This document shows, one piece after another, positions 50,960 to 59,450 of a DNA stretch of 64,000 nt. This DNA is from Streptomyces sp. ISL-12 (GTDB lineage: Bacteria; Actinomycetota; Actinomycetes; Streptomycetales; Streptomycetaceae): assembly GCF_018614415.1 (NCBI RefSeq), contig NZ_JAGGOO010000042.1:1-64000 (forward strand), written 5' to 3'. A model generated the notes under the pieces. That model was not told the DNA's origin and made no database searches. It saw nothing but the letters and a program-made list of their open reading frames with translations. The number at the start of each line of letters is the position of its first letter. Within the stretch, counting starts at the first letter, position 1. Made by a program: the position numbers and the translations under genes.

Positions 50960-52177
50960 GTGAAGATCGCCTGCGTCGGTGGCGGGCCCGCCGGGCTGTA
51001 TCTGTCGATCCTGTTGAAGAGGGACGATCCCGACCACGACGTCACCGTCCACGAACGAGACCCGGAAGGCTCCACCTACGGCTGGGGCGTCACCTACTGG
51101 CGCCCCCTGCTCGACCGGCTCCACCACCACGACCCCGAGTCGGCGCGCGCCGTCGAGGAGCACTCGGTGACCTGGCGGGACGGCGTCGCCCACGTCGGAG
51201 CGCTGACGGCACGTCACCGGGGCGACACCGGCCACGGCATCGGACGGCACCGGCTGCTGGAGATCCTCGCCGCCCGGGCCCGCTCGCTCGGCGTACGGCT
51301 GGAGTACGGGCACGAGGTCGGCGCCGACCGGCCGCCCGCCGCCGACCTGGTCGTAGCGGCCGACGGCGTGGGCAGCGCGCTGCGCGCCCGGCACGCCGGG
51401 CACTTCGGCACCGAGGTGCGCGCCGGACGCAACCGCTACCTCTGGCTCGGCACCACCAAGGTCTTCGACGCCTTCACCTTCGCCTTCACGGCGACCGACC
51501 ACGGCTGGATCTGGGCCTACGGCTACGGCTTCGGCCCCGGCCACAGCACCTGCGTCGTCGAGTGCGCGCCCGAGACCTGGACCGGCCTCGGCCTGGACCG
51601 GGCGGACGAGGGGGAGGGGCTGGTCCTGCTGGAGAAGCTCTTCGCCGACGTCCTCGACGGCCATCCGCTGATCGCACGGCCGGCGACCGGCGACGGCGTC
51701 CTCCCCTGGCAGCCCTTCCGCACCCTGACCAACCGCGTCTGGTCGCGCGGCAACCTGGTCCTGCTGGGCGACGCGGCCCACACCACGCACTACTCCATCG
51801 GCGCCGGCACCACCCTGGCCCTGGAGGACGCCGTCTGCCTGGCCGCCGCCCTGCGCGAACACTCCGCCCTGCCGGACGCCCTCGCCCGCTACGAAGCCGA
51901 ACGCCGGGCGGCCCTGCTCCCCGTGCAGAGCGCCGCCCGTTACAGCGCCCGGTTCTACGAGAACCTGCCGCGCTACCTCGCCCTGCCGCCCGAGCAGATG
52001 TTCGCGCTGCTCGGACAGCGCCACTCACCCCTGCTGCCGCACGTCCCGCCCCGCCTGTACTACCGGCTCGACCGGGCGGCGGGACGGCTCGCGCCGCTGC
52101 GCCGGGCCAAGCGCCGGCTCGGCCCGAAGATGGCTCGCCTCGCCCAGACCAGGGCCCTCGCCAAGGCCGGCGGATGA
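50960..52177 (+). CDS. FAD-dependent aromatic-type monooxygenase
   Basis: 405 residues. The FAD fold starts IACVGGGPAGLYLSILLKRD; GIGRHRLLEILAARA, LVVAADGVGSALRAR (DG motif) and NLVLLGDAAHTTHYSIGAGT, TLALEDAV (GD motif) define a class A flavoprotein hydroxylase. The region GSTYGWGVTYWRPLLDRL is unusual among salicylate-hydroxylase relatives and resembles anthraniloyl-CoA-type enzymes. No CoA-ligase genes are near. GTG 50960 follows AGGAGGG. It may be coupled to the aldo/keto reductase 12 bp downstream. Confidence 0.87.
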   Translation: MKIACVGGGPAGLYLSILLKRDDPDHDVTVHERDPEGSTYGWGVTYWRPLLDRLHHHDPESARAVEEHSVTWRDGVAHVGALTARHRGDTGHGIGRHRLLEILAARARSLGVRLEYGHEVGADRPPAADLVVAADGVGSALRARHAGHFGTEVRAGRNRYLWLGTTKVFDAFTFAFTATDHGWIWAYGYGFGPGHSTCVVECAPETWTGLGLDRADEGEGLVLLEKLFADVLDGHPLIARPATGDGVLPWQPFRTLTNRVWSRGNLVLLGDAAHTTHYSIGAGTTLALEDAVCLAAALREHSALPDALARYEAERRAALLPVQSAARYSARFYENLPRYLALPPEQMFALLGQRHSPLLPHVPPRLYYRLDRAAGRLAPLRRAKRRLGPKMARLAQTRALAKAGG

Positions 52178-52189
52178 CAGACTGACGCC

Positions 52190-53173
52190 ATGGAAGAACG
52201 CGCATTCGACAGGTCGGGACAGCACGCCTCCGTGATCGGTCTCGGCACCTGGCAGTTGGGCGCCGACTGGGGCGACGTCGACGACAAGGAAGCCCTGGCG
52301 GTACTGGAGGCGGCGGCCGAGGCCGGGGTGACCTTCTTCGACACCGCCGACGTCTACGGCGACGGCCGCAGCGAGGAGATCATCGCCTCGTTCCTGCGGG
52401 GCCGGCCCGACCTGCACGTCATGGTCGCCACCAAGATGGGGCGCCGCGTCGAGCAGGTGCCGCAGAACTACGTCCTGGACAACTTCCGCGCCTGGAACGA
52501 CCGTTCCCGGCGCAACCTCGGCGTCGACGTCCTCGACCTGGTCCAGCTGCACTGCCCGCCGACCCCCGTCTACTCCACGGACGAGGTGTTCGACGCCCTG
52601 GACACCCTGGTGACGGAGGAGCGGATCAAGGCGTACGGCGTCAGCGTGGAGACCTGCGCCGAGGCGCTCACCGCGATCGCCCGGCCGAACGTCGCCAGTG
52701 TCCAGATCATCCTCAACCCGTTCCGCGTGAAGCCCCTGCGCGAGGTCCTCCCGGCGGCCCGGGAGGCCGGCGTCGGGATCATCGCCCGGGTGCCGCTCGC
52801 CTCCGGCCTGCTGTCGGGCAAGTACACCCGCGAGACCGTCTTCGCGGCCAACGACCACCGCACCTTCAACCGGCACGGCGAGGCATTCGACCAGGGCGAG
52901 ACCTTCTCCGGCGTCGACTTCGCCACGGGGGTCGAGGCCGCCGCGGAGTTCGCCGCGCTGGCCCCCGAGGGGTACACCCCGGCCCAGCTGGCACTGCGCT
53001 GGATCGTCCGGCAGCCCGGCGTGACCACGGTGATCCCCGGCGCCCGCTCGCCCGAGCAGGCCCGGGCCAACGCGGACACCGCCGCGCTGCCCGAGCTGTC
53101 CGACGCCACGCTCGCGGCCGTCACGGAGCTGTACGAGCGGCGGATCAAGGACCAGGTGGAAAGCCGCTGGTAA
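52190..53173 (+). CDS. Aldo/keto reductase
   Basis: 327 residues with a complete AKR tetrad: GVTFFDTADVYGDGRSEEII (Asp, Tyr), VMVATKMGRR (Lys) and LDLVQLHCPP (His), and IIARVPLASGLLSGKYTRET and VIPGARSPEQARAN for cofactor binding. A typical oxidoreductase of unknown substrate. It begins 12 bp after the monooxygenase, likely in the same transcript and pathway. Confidence 0.9.
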   Translation: MEERAFDRSGQHASVIGLGTWQLGADWGDVDDKEALAVLEAAAEAGVTFFDTADVYGDGRSEEIIASFLRGRPDLHVMVATKMGRRVEQVPQNYVLDNFRAWNDRSRRNLGVDVLDLVQLHCPPTPVYSTDEVFDALDTLVTEERIKAYGVSVETCAEALTAIARPNVASVQIILNPFRVKPLREVLPAAREAGVGIIARVPLASGLLSGKYTRETVFAANDHRTFNRHGEAFDQGETFSGVDFATGVEAAAEFAALAPEGYTPAQLALRWIVRQPGVTTVIPGARSPEQARANADTAALPELSDATLAAVTELYERRIKDQVESRW

Positions 53174-53191
53174 CGGCAGGCCCAGGCCGCC

Positions 53192-53536
53192 TCACGGCAC
53201 CAGGTGGAGTTCCCGCTCCTGCTCCTGGTCGCCGGAGGCGGCGCCCTCGTCGCGGGTCGTGAAGGCGTGGGCCAGCGTCTCGCTCGCCGCCGTCACGGCC
53301 TGCGGCGTGCCCTGCACGGTGACGGTCACCGGAGCGGACAGCCGCGCGCCGGCCGCGGGCGCCCGGGAGGCGTCCGGAGCCGACGGGGAACTGAAGGTGG
53401 CGGTGCGGACCGTGGCCCGGTCGTCCGCCGGAAGGTCGTCCGGGGCCCCGAACACGCCCTCCAGCGCGTGCACGACCGCCCGCGCGTCGTCGATCCCGCC
53501 GCCGCTGAGCGTCACGGTGAGCTGCGTGTCGGACAT
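53192..53536 (-). CDS. Hypothetical protein
   Basis: 114 residues: QLTVTLSGGGIDDARAVVHA and FGAPDDLPADDRATVRTATF, an Ala/Pro-rich middle, VTVTVQGTPQAVTAASETLA and an acidic tail. The opening two beta strands and helix suggest a small ferredoxin-like fold. GAGGAGG lies before ATG 53536. I know no function. It converges on the aldo/keto reductase with an 18-bp gap and diverges from the DUF6328 gene. Confidence 0.65.
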   Translation of the reverse strand: MSDTQLTVTLSGGGIDDARAVVHALEGVFGAPDDLPADDRATVRTATFSSPSAPDASRAPAAGARLSAPVTVTVQGTPQAVTAASETLAHAFTTRDEGAASGDQEQERELHLVP

Positions 53537-53646
53537 CCTTGGCGACCTCCTCGTACGGTGCTTGGTCGCCGTCCGTGTAACCGTGCCCGCCCCTCCCAAA
53601 CAGGGCGTCCGCCCGTCGCCGTGTCTGAGCGAAGGGAACCCGGGAA

Positions 53647-53678
53647 GCTGTCAGTCACATCGTGACAGTCGTGACAGC
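53647..53678. promoter_or_regulatory. Clustered TGACAG half-sites upstream of DUF6328 gene
   Basis: GCTGTCA (53647-53653), GTCAC-ATC-GTGAC (53654-53666), TGACAG (53663-53668) and TGACAGC (53672-53678) interleave as two inverted repeats and a direct repeat, ending 11 bp before the GTG start of the DUF6328 gene. The spacing suits a dimeric repressor that blocks the ribosome region or promoter. Confidence 0.55.
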
Positions 53679-53689
53679 CGGGAGGACCA

Positions 53690-54199
53690 GTGGCGGACGC
53701 GGGCGCGGGCGCGGCGAAGGACACGGGCAGGCGCCGGGGGCGCGACGAGACCGAGGAGGAGCGCGCCGACCGGATGTGGACGGAGCTCATCCAGGAGGTC
53801 CGCGTCGCGCAGATGGGCGTACAGATCCTGTTCGGCTTCCTGCTGACGGTCGTGTTCCAGCCCAAGTACGAGCAGCTGTCCGACACCGACCAGAGCATCT
53901 ACCTGATCACCGTGGTCCTCGGTGCCGCCGCGACCGGCGCGCTGATCGGACCGGTCTCGCTGCACCGGATCGTCTCGGGCCGGCGCGTCAAGCCCCAGGC
54001 CGTGCGGTGGGCCTCCCGGCTCACCCTGCTCGGGCTGGTGCTGCTGCTCGCCACGACGACCGCGTCCCTGCTGCTGATCCTGCGCGTCGCCACGCACGAC
54101 GGCTTCGTGCCCTGGCTGGTCGCGGGCGTCGTGGCCTGGTACCTGCTGTGCTGGTTCGTCATTCCGCTGTGGACGCGGTACCGCCACACCTCGGACTGA
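53690..54199 (+). CDS. DUF6328 four-helix membrane protein
   Basis: 169 residues. A charged N-terminus (DETEEERADRMWTELIQEVR) precedes four membrane helices: AQMGVQILFGFLLTVVF, IYLITVVLGAAATGALIG, LLGLVLLLATTTASLLLI and WLVAGVVAWYLLCWFVIP. The QEVRVAQ-GVQILFGFLL motif and Arg in the loop RIVSGRRVK mark DUF6328. GTG 53690 follows GGAGG. Function unknown. Confidence 0.82.
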   Translation: MADAGAGAAKDTGRRRGRDETEEERADRMWTELIQEVRVAQMGVQILFGFLLTVVFQPKYEQLSDTDQSIYLITVVLGAAATGALIGPVSLHRIVSGRRVKPQAVRWASRLTLLGLVLLLATTTASLLLILRVATHDGFVPWLVAGVVAWYLLCWFVIPLWTRYRHTSD

Positions 54200-54208
54200 A
54201 CCGCCGCC

Positions 54209-54634
54209 TCAGCCCGCGTCGATGACCTCCGCCAGGAAGTCGTCGACGCGGAACTCCTCCCGGCCCGGGGGCACGACGGCGTGCGTCTCCCGCAGGAAGG
54301 CCGCGACGGCCGGGGCCCAGGCGAACACCACGGCGTGATGACGGTCCCCGTCGGCGCGGGGGTCGCCCAGGAACTCGATGCGCAGTTCGTCCAGCGTCCC
54401 CTGGGACACGGGCCGCAGCCGTACGTCACCGATGCCGACCGGACGCAGCAGTCCCTCGGCCACCATCTCCCGGTCCAGCGTCCAGCGCGCCAGTACGTGG
54501 CCGTCGTGGCTGAAGACCACGGTGAGCGCGAACGGGTCCGCGGCGTCGTACCCCAGGTGGGCGAAGACGGGACAGCGCTCCGTGTCACCCGCCTGGAGCT
54601 GTACGACGAGCGTCTGGTGCACGAGGGAGTTCAC
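54209..54634 (-). CDS. ssgC: SsgA-like sporulation and cell-division protein
   Basis: 141 residues of the SALP family: CPVFAHLGYDAADPFALTVV, WTLDREMVAEGLLRPVGIGD, VRLRPV and FEWAP-like VVFAWAPAVAAFLRET, with the typical beta-rich N-half and helical C-end. SALPs steer septation and peptidoglycan maturation in sporulating hyphae; ssgC is the family member whose remembered position beside rnhA and clpP3 fits. GTG 54634 has GGAGG. The last ~10 residues (DDFLAEVIDAG) are the expected C-terminal helix. Confidence 0.85.
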   Translation of the reverse strand: MNSLVHQTLVVQLQAGDTERCPVFAHLGYDAADPFALTVVFSHDGHVLARWTLDREMVAEGLLRPVGIGDVRLRPVSQGTLDELRIEFLGDPRADGDRHHAVVFAWAPAVAAFLRETHAVVPPGREEFRVDDFLAEVIDAG

Positions 54635-54733
54635 GAATGGGCCTCCGGGAAAGAACCTGCCTGGAACCCTCCGGGTACCCCCGTCTCCCGCACAATGCTC
54701 CGGCGTCCGGGTGATTGTCCCGGGCGACCGGGC

Positions 54734-55711
54734 TCAGGACCCGCCCAGTGCCTCGCGCAGCGCGGGCAGCAGGGTCTTCTCGGACCAGTCCAGGAAGGCC
54801 GGCTGGGACTCGCCGCCGATCTGCACCAGCGCGATCTCGGTGAACCCGGCCTCGGCGTAGGGGCGTACCGCCTCCACGAAGGCGTCCGGGTCGTCGCCGC
54901 ACGGGATGGACCCGGCGACGTCGTCCGGGGTGACGAACTGGGTGGCCGCCGCGAAGGAATCCGGGTGCGGCAGCTCGGAGTTGACCTTCCAGCCCAGGCC
55001 GAACCAGCGGAACTGGTCATGGGCGCGCCTGATCGCCGTGTCCCGGTCGGGGTCGTACGACACCGGCAGCTGGCCCACCCGCGGCTTGCCCGTGCCGCCG
55101 TGCCGGTCGAAGGACTCCAGCAGTTCCGGCTTGGGCTCGGTGGCGATCACCAGGTCGGCGAGCCGGCCCGCCAGCGCGCAGGACCGCTCGCCGGAGACGG
55201 CCATGCCGATGGGCGGCGGACTGCCGGGGAGGTCCCACAGCTTCGCGGACTCCACGTCGAAGTGCTTGCCCCGGTAGGTGACGTGGCCGCCCTCGAAGAG
55301 CGCCCGGATGATCTCGACGGCCTCCTCGAACATCTCGTGCCGTACGTCGGCGGTCGGCCAGCGCCGCCCCACCACGTGCTCGTTGAGGTTCTCGCCCGAG
55401 CCGAGCCCCAGCCGGAACCGCCCCTCGGACAGCAACTGCATGGTCGCCGCCTTCTGCGCGATCACCGCCGGGTGGTACCGCAGGGTCGGGCACGTCACGT
55501 ACGTCATCAGCGGGATGCGCCGGGTGGCCTGGGCCGCCGCGCCCAGCAGGCTCCACGCGTAGGGGGAGTGCCCCTGGGAGCGCAGCCACGGGAAGTAGTG
55601 GTCCGAGGTGACCGAGAAGTCGAACCCGACCTCCTCGGCCCGCACCACATGGCCGACCAGTTCACGGGGGCCGGCCTGCTCGGTCATCATCGTGTATCCG
55701 ATTTGCACCAT
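54734..55711 (-). CDS. F420-dependent LLM-class oxidoreductase
   Basis: 325 residues, TIM-barrel luciferase-like fold: IGYTMMTEQAGPRELVGHVV, FSVTSDHYFPWLRSQGHSPY, VTCPTLRYHPAVIAQKAATM, FRLGLGSGENLNEHVVGRRW and MAVSGERSCALAGRLADLVI. This matches TIGR03557-type F420 enzymes related to glucose-6-phosphate dehydrogenase (Fgd). It likely transfers hydride between F420 and a small alcohol or sugar; the substrate is unassigned. ATG 55711 starts the conserved VQIGYT. Confidence 0.87.
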   Translation of the reverse strand: MVQIGYTMMTEQAGPRELVGHVVRAEEVGFDFSVTSDHYFPWLRSQGHSPYAWSLLGAAAQATRRIPLMTYVTCPTLRYHPAVIAQKAATMQLLSEGRFRLGLGSGENLNEHVVGRRWPTADVRHEMFEEAVEIIRALFEGGHVTYRGKHFDVESAKLWDLPGSPPPIGMAVSGERSCALAGRLADLVIATEPKPELLESFDRHGGTGKPRVGQLPVSYDPDRDTAIRRAHDQFRWFGLGWKVNSELPHPDSFAAATQFVTPDDVAGSIPCGDDPDAFVEAVRPYAEAGFTEIALVQIGGESQPAFLDWSEKTLLPALREALGGS

Positions 55712-55775
55712 AACCGCCGGGTCCCCTGCCGGGCCGGGAGAAAACAGCCCGGCACGGGACCCGGCGGGCCCGCCG

Positions 55776-56762
55776 TCAGCGGCGGGGGGCAGGCGCGCCG
55801 TCCAGCCCGAAGCGGGCGGACCAGGCCGCCATGTCGGGGACCGTCGCGTTGCCCCCGCACACCACGAGCCCCAGCCGGGCCCCGTCGCCGACCCGCTCCC
55901 GTACCCGCCGGGCGGCGGGCAGCAGACAGCCGGCGGCCGGCTCGGTCCACAGCTTGGCGTGCTCGGCCAGCTCCAGCGACCCCTGTACGGCCTCCCGGTC
56001 GGACACCACGAGCACCTCGGTGACCAGGGCCGACACATGGTCGTAGGTCAGCCGCGAGACGGCCGGGGCGCTGAGGGTGGAGACGATCGACGACAACTCG
56101 ACCGGCAGTGGCCCGCCCGCTGACAGCGCCCGGGACATCGCCTCGGCGCCCTCGGTCTCCACGCCCCACACCCGTACGTCCGGACGGGCGGCCCGCAGCG
56201 CCGCCGCCACCCCGGCGATCAGCCCGCCGCCCCCGATGCTCACCAGCACGTCGGTGAGGTCACCGGCGTCGGCGGCGAACTCCAGGCCGGCGGTGCCCTG
56301 CCCGGCGATCACCACGGGGTCGTCGAAGGGATGCACCAGCGTCAGCCCCTCCTCGTCCAGCCGCCCGGCGAGCGCGAACGCCTCGGCCATGCCGTCCGTC
56401 AGCCGCACCGACGCGCCCGCCTCCTCGGCGATCCGTACGGAACGGGCGGGCGCCGAGCGCGGCATCACCACCGTGGCCTTCACATCGAGGTCGGCGGCCA
56501 TGACCGCCAGGGCGATGCCGTGGTTGCCGCCGCTGACCGCGACCACCCCGGCGGCCCGCTCCGCCTCGCCCAGCGACAGCAGCTTCGCCACCGCGCCGCG
56601 TGCCTTGAACGAGCCGGTGCGCTGGAGCAGTTCCAGCTTGGTGGTGACCGGGACCCCGAGCAGCGCGGACAGCCCGGGACTGGACACCGTCGGAGTGCGC
56701 AGGACATGTCCGGCGATCCGCTCCGCGACGGCTTCGAACTCTTTGATACCGATCAAACCCAT
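55776..56762 (-). CDS. PLP-dependent threonine/serine dehydratase family
   Basis: 328 residues, fold-type II PLP enzyme: the cofactor lysine is in RTGSFKARGAVAKLL (~53), SGGNHGIALAV binds the substrate carboxylate, SIGGGGLIAGV holds the phosphate and VVCGGN the pyridine N. The closest activities are threonine or serine dehydratase and serine/threonine racemase. No regulatory ACT domain is present, favouring a catabolic or racemase form. It reads in the same direction as the F420 enzyme. Confidence 0.9.
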   Translation of the reverse strand: MGLIGIKEFEAVAERIAGHVLRTPTVSSPGLSALLGVPVTTKLELLQRTGSFKARGAVAKLLSLGEAERAAGVVAVSGGNHGIALAVMAADLDVKATVVMPRSAPARSVRIAEEAGASVRLTDGMAEAFALAGRLDEEGLTLVHPFDDPVVIAGQGTAGLEFAADAGDLTDVLVSIGGGGLIAGVAAALRAARPDVRVWGVETEGAEAMSRALSAGGPLPVELSSIVSTLSAPAVSRLTYDHVSALVTEVLVVSDREAVQGSLELAEHAKLWTEPAAGCLLPAARRVRERVGDGARLGLVVCGGNATVPDMAAWSARFGLDGAPAPRR

Positions 56763-56793
56763 GCGATTCCGATCGAACTCAAGGGAGTGCCTC

Positions 56794-57471
56794 TCAGTGC
56801 TGCTGGGCCTTCGGCGGGGTCGCCTCGCTGGGCCGGACCACCACGTACCCCTGGCCCTGGAGCATCAGCTGGACGGCCTCCCCGGAACCGCCGCGCAGCA
56901 TCGAGCCGATGGACTGCGAGCGGTGCAGCGAGGTCTGGAGCCCGGCGGTCCAGCCGACCACCGCGTCCGTGTCGACGTACACCGGGTACTGCGGGGAGAC
57001 CGGGATGACCAGCGGGGTGCCCTCGCACACCAGCCCCAGCCTGCCCTGCCCGGTGAAGACGCTGTTGAACAGGCCGCCCCCGCTGATGCCGGCGCCCTTG
57101 ACGGTGGCGATGCGATACGCCAACGAGGCGTCGAAACACAGGACGTTGCGGCCGTTGACCGTGAACTCGTCGCCCTGGTCCACCTCCACGACGAAACAGT
57201 TCTGCGCCTCGTGGGCGAACCACGCCTCGCCCTGTCCGCGCACCGCCATCAGCGGCAGGCCCTCCCCGGTGACCGCGCGCTTGAGCATGCCGCCCACGCC
57301 CTGGCCCTTGCGCTCGAACTGCAGATTGCCGCGGTAGGCGACCATGGCGCCCTGGCGGGCGAGCATCTCGCCGTTCACCGCGTACCGGATGCATTTGGCG
57401 TTCTCGACGGTCATGCCCGGCGCCTGCGCGGGCTGGACCATGTGCTCACTGGTAAAGAGGTCACCCTTCAT
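56794..57471 (-). CDS. AIM24 family protein (DUF124)
   Basis: 225 residues of beta-helix/jelly-roll AIM24: MVAYRGNLQFERKGQGVGGM, GEAWFAHEAQNCFVVEVDQG, VTGEGLPLMAVRGQG, and GGLFNSVFTGQGRLGLVCEG. Bacterial AIM24 proteins are abundant but without a known task. ATG 57471 is preferred over 57507 since the family begins near MKGDLF and AGGATG lies just upstream. It follows the TerD-CAP gene on the same strand. Confidence 0.86.
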   Translation of the reverse strand: MKGDLFTSEHMVQPAQAPGMTVENAKCIRYAVNGEMLARQGAMVAYRGNLQFERKGQGVGGMLKRAVTGEGLPLMAVRGQGEAWFAHEAQNCFVVEVDQGDEFTVNGRNVLCFDASLAYRIATVKGAGISGGGLFNSVFTGQGRLGLVCEGTPLVIPVSPQYPVYVDTDAVVGWTAGLQTSLHRSQSIGSMLRGGSGEAVQLMLQGQGYVVVRPSEATPPKAQQH

Positions 57472-57514
57472 ACGGGCATCCTGTCCCGGACCGGTCCCTT
57501 CCGCCAAGATCGGG

Positions 57515-58951
57515 TCAGCCCCCGAACAACTGCGTCCAGTACGTGCCCGCCCGGCCGCCGCCGGCCAGGCCGATCCCGATGTGCGTGAACTCGGCCTTCA
57601 GGATGTTGGCGCGGTGGCCCGGGCTGTTCATCCAGCCCTCCACCACGGCGGCCGGGGAGCGCTGCCCGCAGGCGATGTTCTCGCCGATCGTGCCCCGCGC
57701 GACACCGGCGGCGACGGCGCGGTCCCGGGGGCCGCCGCCGTCGGGGGAGGTGTGGGAGTAGAAGTCCCGGGCCACCATGTCCGCGCTGTGCGCCTGAGCG
57801 GCGGCGGTGAGCAGCGGATCGGGGGCGAGCGGCCGCAGCCCCGCCGCGGCCCGCTCCCGGTTGGTGAGGGCGACGACCTCGGCGGCCGTCCGGGCCAGGC
57901 CGGCCGCGGTCAGCGGCGAGGCCCACAGCGCGGTCCAGTAGGTGTCGCCCGAGGGCCCGCCGGTGACATGGGCCAGGCCGACGTGGGTGTGGGCGGGGTC
58001 GCGCAGGGTGCGGCGGGCGCCCTCGGTCCTGAGGCAGTAGGCGACGAACTCGTCCGGGGTGCGCGGCCCGGACACCAGGTGCTCGCCGACGGTCAGGTAG
58101 GCGTATCCGGCGCCGAGGGCGCGCTGGTAGACGGAGATCCCGTCCCGGGTCTGCACGCTCAGCGTGCCCGCGGCGGCCATCGCCGAGGCGTGCGCGCGGG
58201 CGGCGCCGGCCAGCCGGGCGTCGAGTGAGACGGGCGGGGAACCGGCGGCGGCCCGGGCGGAGTTGACCTCCAGGAGGAAACCGCCGTCCTCCGGCGGGGG
58301 GACGGGCCTGCCGCCCGGCGGGGGAACCGGCCTGGCGCCCGGCGGGGCGACGGGCCCGCTGTCCGGCCGGGAACCCGGCCCGTCGCCCAGCCGGTCGCCC
58401 ACCCTGGGCAGCACCGCGGGGCTCACCGCGGGGACCGCCCCCGGGCCCGTCGCGGCGACGGCCGGCGGCGTCTCGTCGTCGACGTCCACCCCGAAGTCCC
58501 GGGCGAGCCCGGCCAGTCCGTCGGCGTAGCCCTGTCCCAGGGCCCGCAGCTTCCAGCCCTCGCCGCGCCGGTAGAACTCCGCGAGCAGCAGCACCGTCTC
58601 GCGCCCCGGGCGCGGCGGCGTGAACCGGGCCAGGGCGCGCCCGTCCGCGTCCGTCACCCGCAGCGTGGGGGAGGGCAGCGCGCTCAGCTCGGTGTCCGGG
58701 TCGGCGGCGCTGACGGCGACCGTCACCCGGGTCGCGCCGGTACGCAGTGCGCGCGGGTCGACGGTGAGGGTGTCGCCGCGCAGCCGGGCGCCGGGAGCCT
58801 CCGGCTGGTTGTAGAAGACGAAGTCGCCGTCGCCGCCGACCTTGCCGCCGTCGCCGGTGATGAGCGCGGACACGTCGAAGCCGCCCGGCACCCGTACCTG
58901 AACGGGACCGCCCGGCAGGGGAAGGTTTCCGCCCGGAACCAACTCGTTCAT
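57515..58951 (-). CDS. TerD-domain protein fused to two CAP/SCP domains
   Basis: 478 residues. Residues ~1-160 are a TerD/TerZ beta-sandwich: ELVPGGNLPLPGGPVQVRVP, DGDFVFYNQPEAPGARL and VLLLAEFYRRGEGWKLRALG. A Pro/Gly linker (~175-230) has PVPPPGGRPVPPP repeats. Two CAP domains follow. The first (~235-345) is degenerate: RAHASAMAAAG and VGEHLVSG. The second (~350-478) is canonical: ALTNRERAAAGLRPLAPDPL, QAHSADMVARDFYSHTSPDG, GENIACG and HRANILKAEFTHIGIGLAGG. There is no signal peptide although CAP proteins are usually secreted, while TerD proteins are cytosolic. The fusion is unusual; its role is unknown. Confidence 0.88.
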   Translation of the reverse strand: MNELVPGGNLPLPGGPVQVRVPGGFDVSALITGDGGKVGGDGDFVFYNQPEAPGARLRGDTLTVDPRALRTGATRVTVAVSAADPDTELSALPSPTLRVTDADGRALARFTPPRPGRETVLLLAEFYRRGEGWKLRALGQGYADGLAGLARDFGVDVDDETPPAVAATGPGAVPAVSPAVLPRVGDRLGDGPGSRPDSGPVAPPGARPVPPPGGRPVPPPEDGGFLLEVNSARAAAGSPPVSLDARLAGAARAHASAMAAAGTLSVQTRDGISVYQRALGAGYAYLTVGEHLVSGPRTPDEFVAYCLRTEGARRTLRDPAHTHVGLAHVTGGPSGDTYWTALWASPLTAAGLARTAAEVVALTNRERAAAGLRPLAPDPLLTAAAQAHSADMVARDFYSHTSPDGGGPRDRAVAAGVARGTIGENIACGQRSPAAVVEGWMNSPGHRANILKAEFTHIGIGLAGGGRAGTYWTQLFGG

Positions 58952-59078
58952 GGCACCGCCCTGTCGTCGTGCTCGCGCTCCGGTGGGGGTGCCGGGTGAA
59001 CGGGCGGAGCGGCACGAGGGTTCCCGCCGGGGCAGATCCCGAGGGTGCGGTGCGGTGCGTTGGGCGTCGGGCCCCGCC

Positions 59079-59450
59079 TCAGCCGCGCAGCGACCGCGCC
59101 CAGTCCGCCGGTACCCGGCCCGCCGGTCCGGGCGACGGCTGGTCCTCGGGGTGGCTGACCGGCGGGGCGAGCGCCGGTCCCGACGCGCGCAGCCGGTCGG
59201 CCGCGTAGTCCCAGAATCAGTCCTCGCCGGGCTCGTAGCTCCGCACCACCGGATGCCCCGAGGCCCGGAAGTGCGCGGTGGCGTGCTGCCCCGGCGAGCT
59301 GTCGCAGCAGCCCACGTGGCCGCAGGCGGCACAGCGCCGCAGGTGGAACCACCAGCCGCCGCCCGCCTCGCACTCGGCGCAGCCCGCGCCGCTCGGGGGT
59401 ACGGCGGGGTCGATCGCCCGGTCGCCGCTCACGTCGCTCACGTCACTCAT
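59079..59450 (-). pseudogene. UBP-type zinc-finger protein split by an in-frame TGA
   Basis: From ATG 59450 the frame encodes CAECEAGGGWWFHLRRCAAC, GHVGCCDSSPGQHATAHFRA and GHPVVRSYEPGED, a UBP-type zinc finger with its Cys/His set, then TGA at 59217-59219. The same frame continues with FWDYAADRLRASGPALAPPV and ends VPADWARSLRG at a proper stop, 59079-59081. Full-length homologues I recall read GEDWFWDY, so the TGA replaces TGG (Trp). Third positions after the stop remain G/C rich, indicating recent loss, readthrough or a sequencing error. It overlaps the histidine-kinase-like gene by four bases. Confidence 0.82.

Noticed and set aside
59217..59219. TGA considered as selenocysteine.
   Set aside because: The expected residue is Trp, not Cys, and no selenocysteine-insertion hairpin is apparent.
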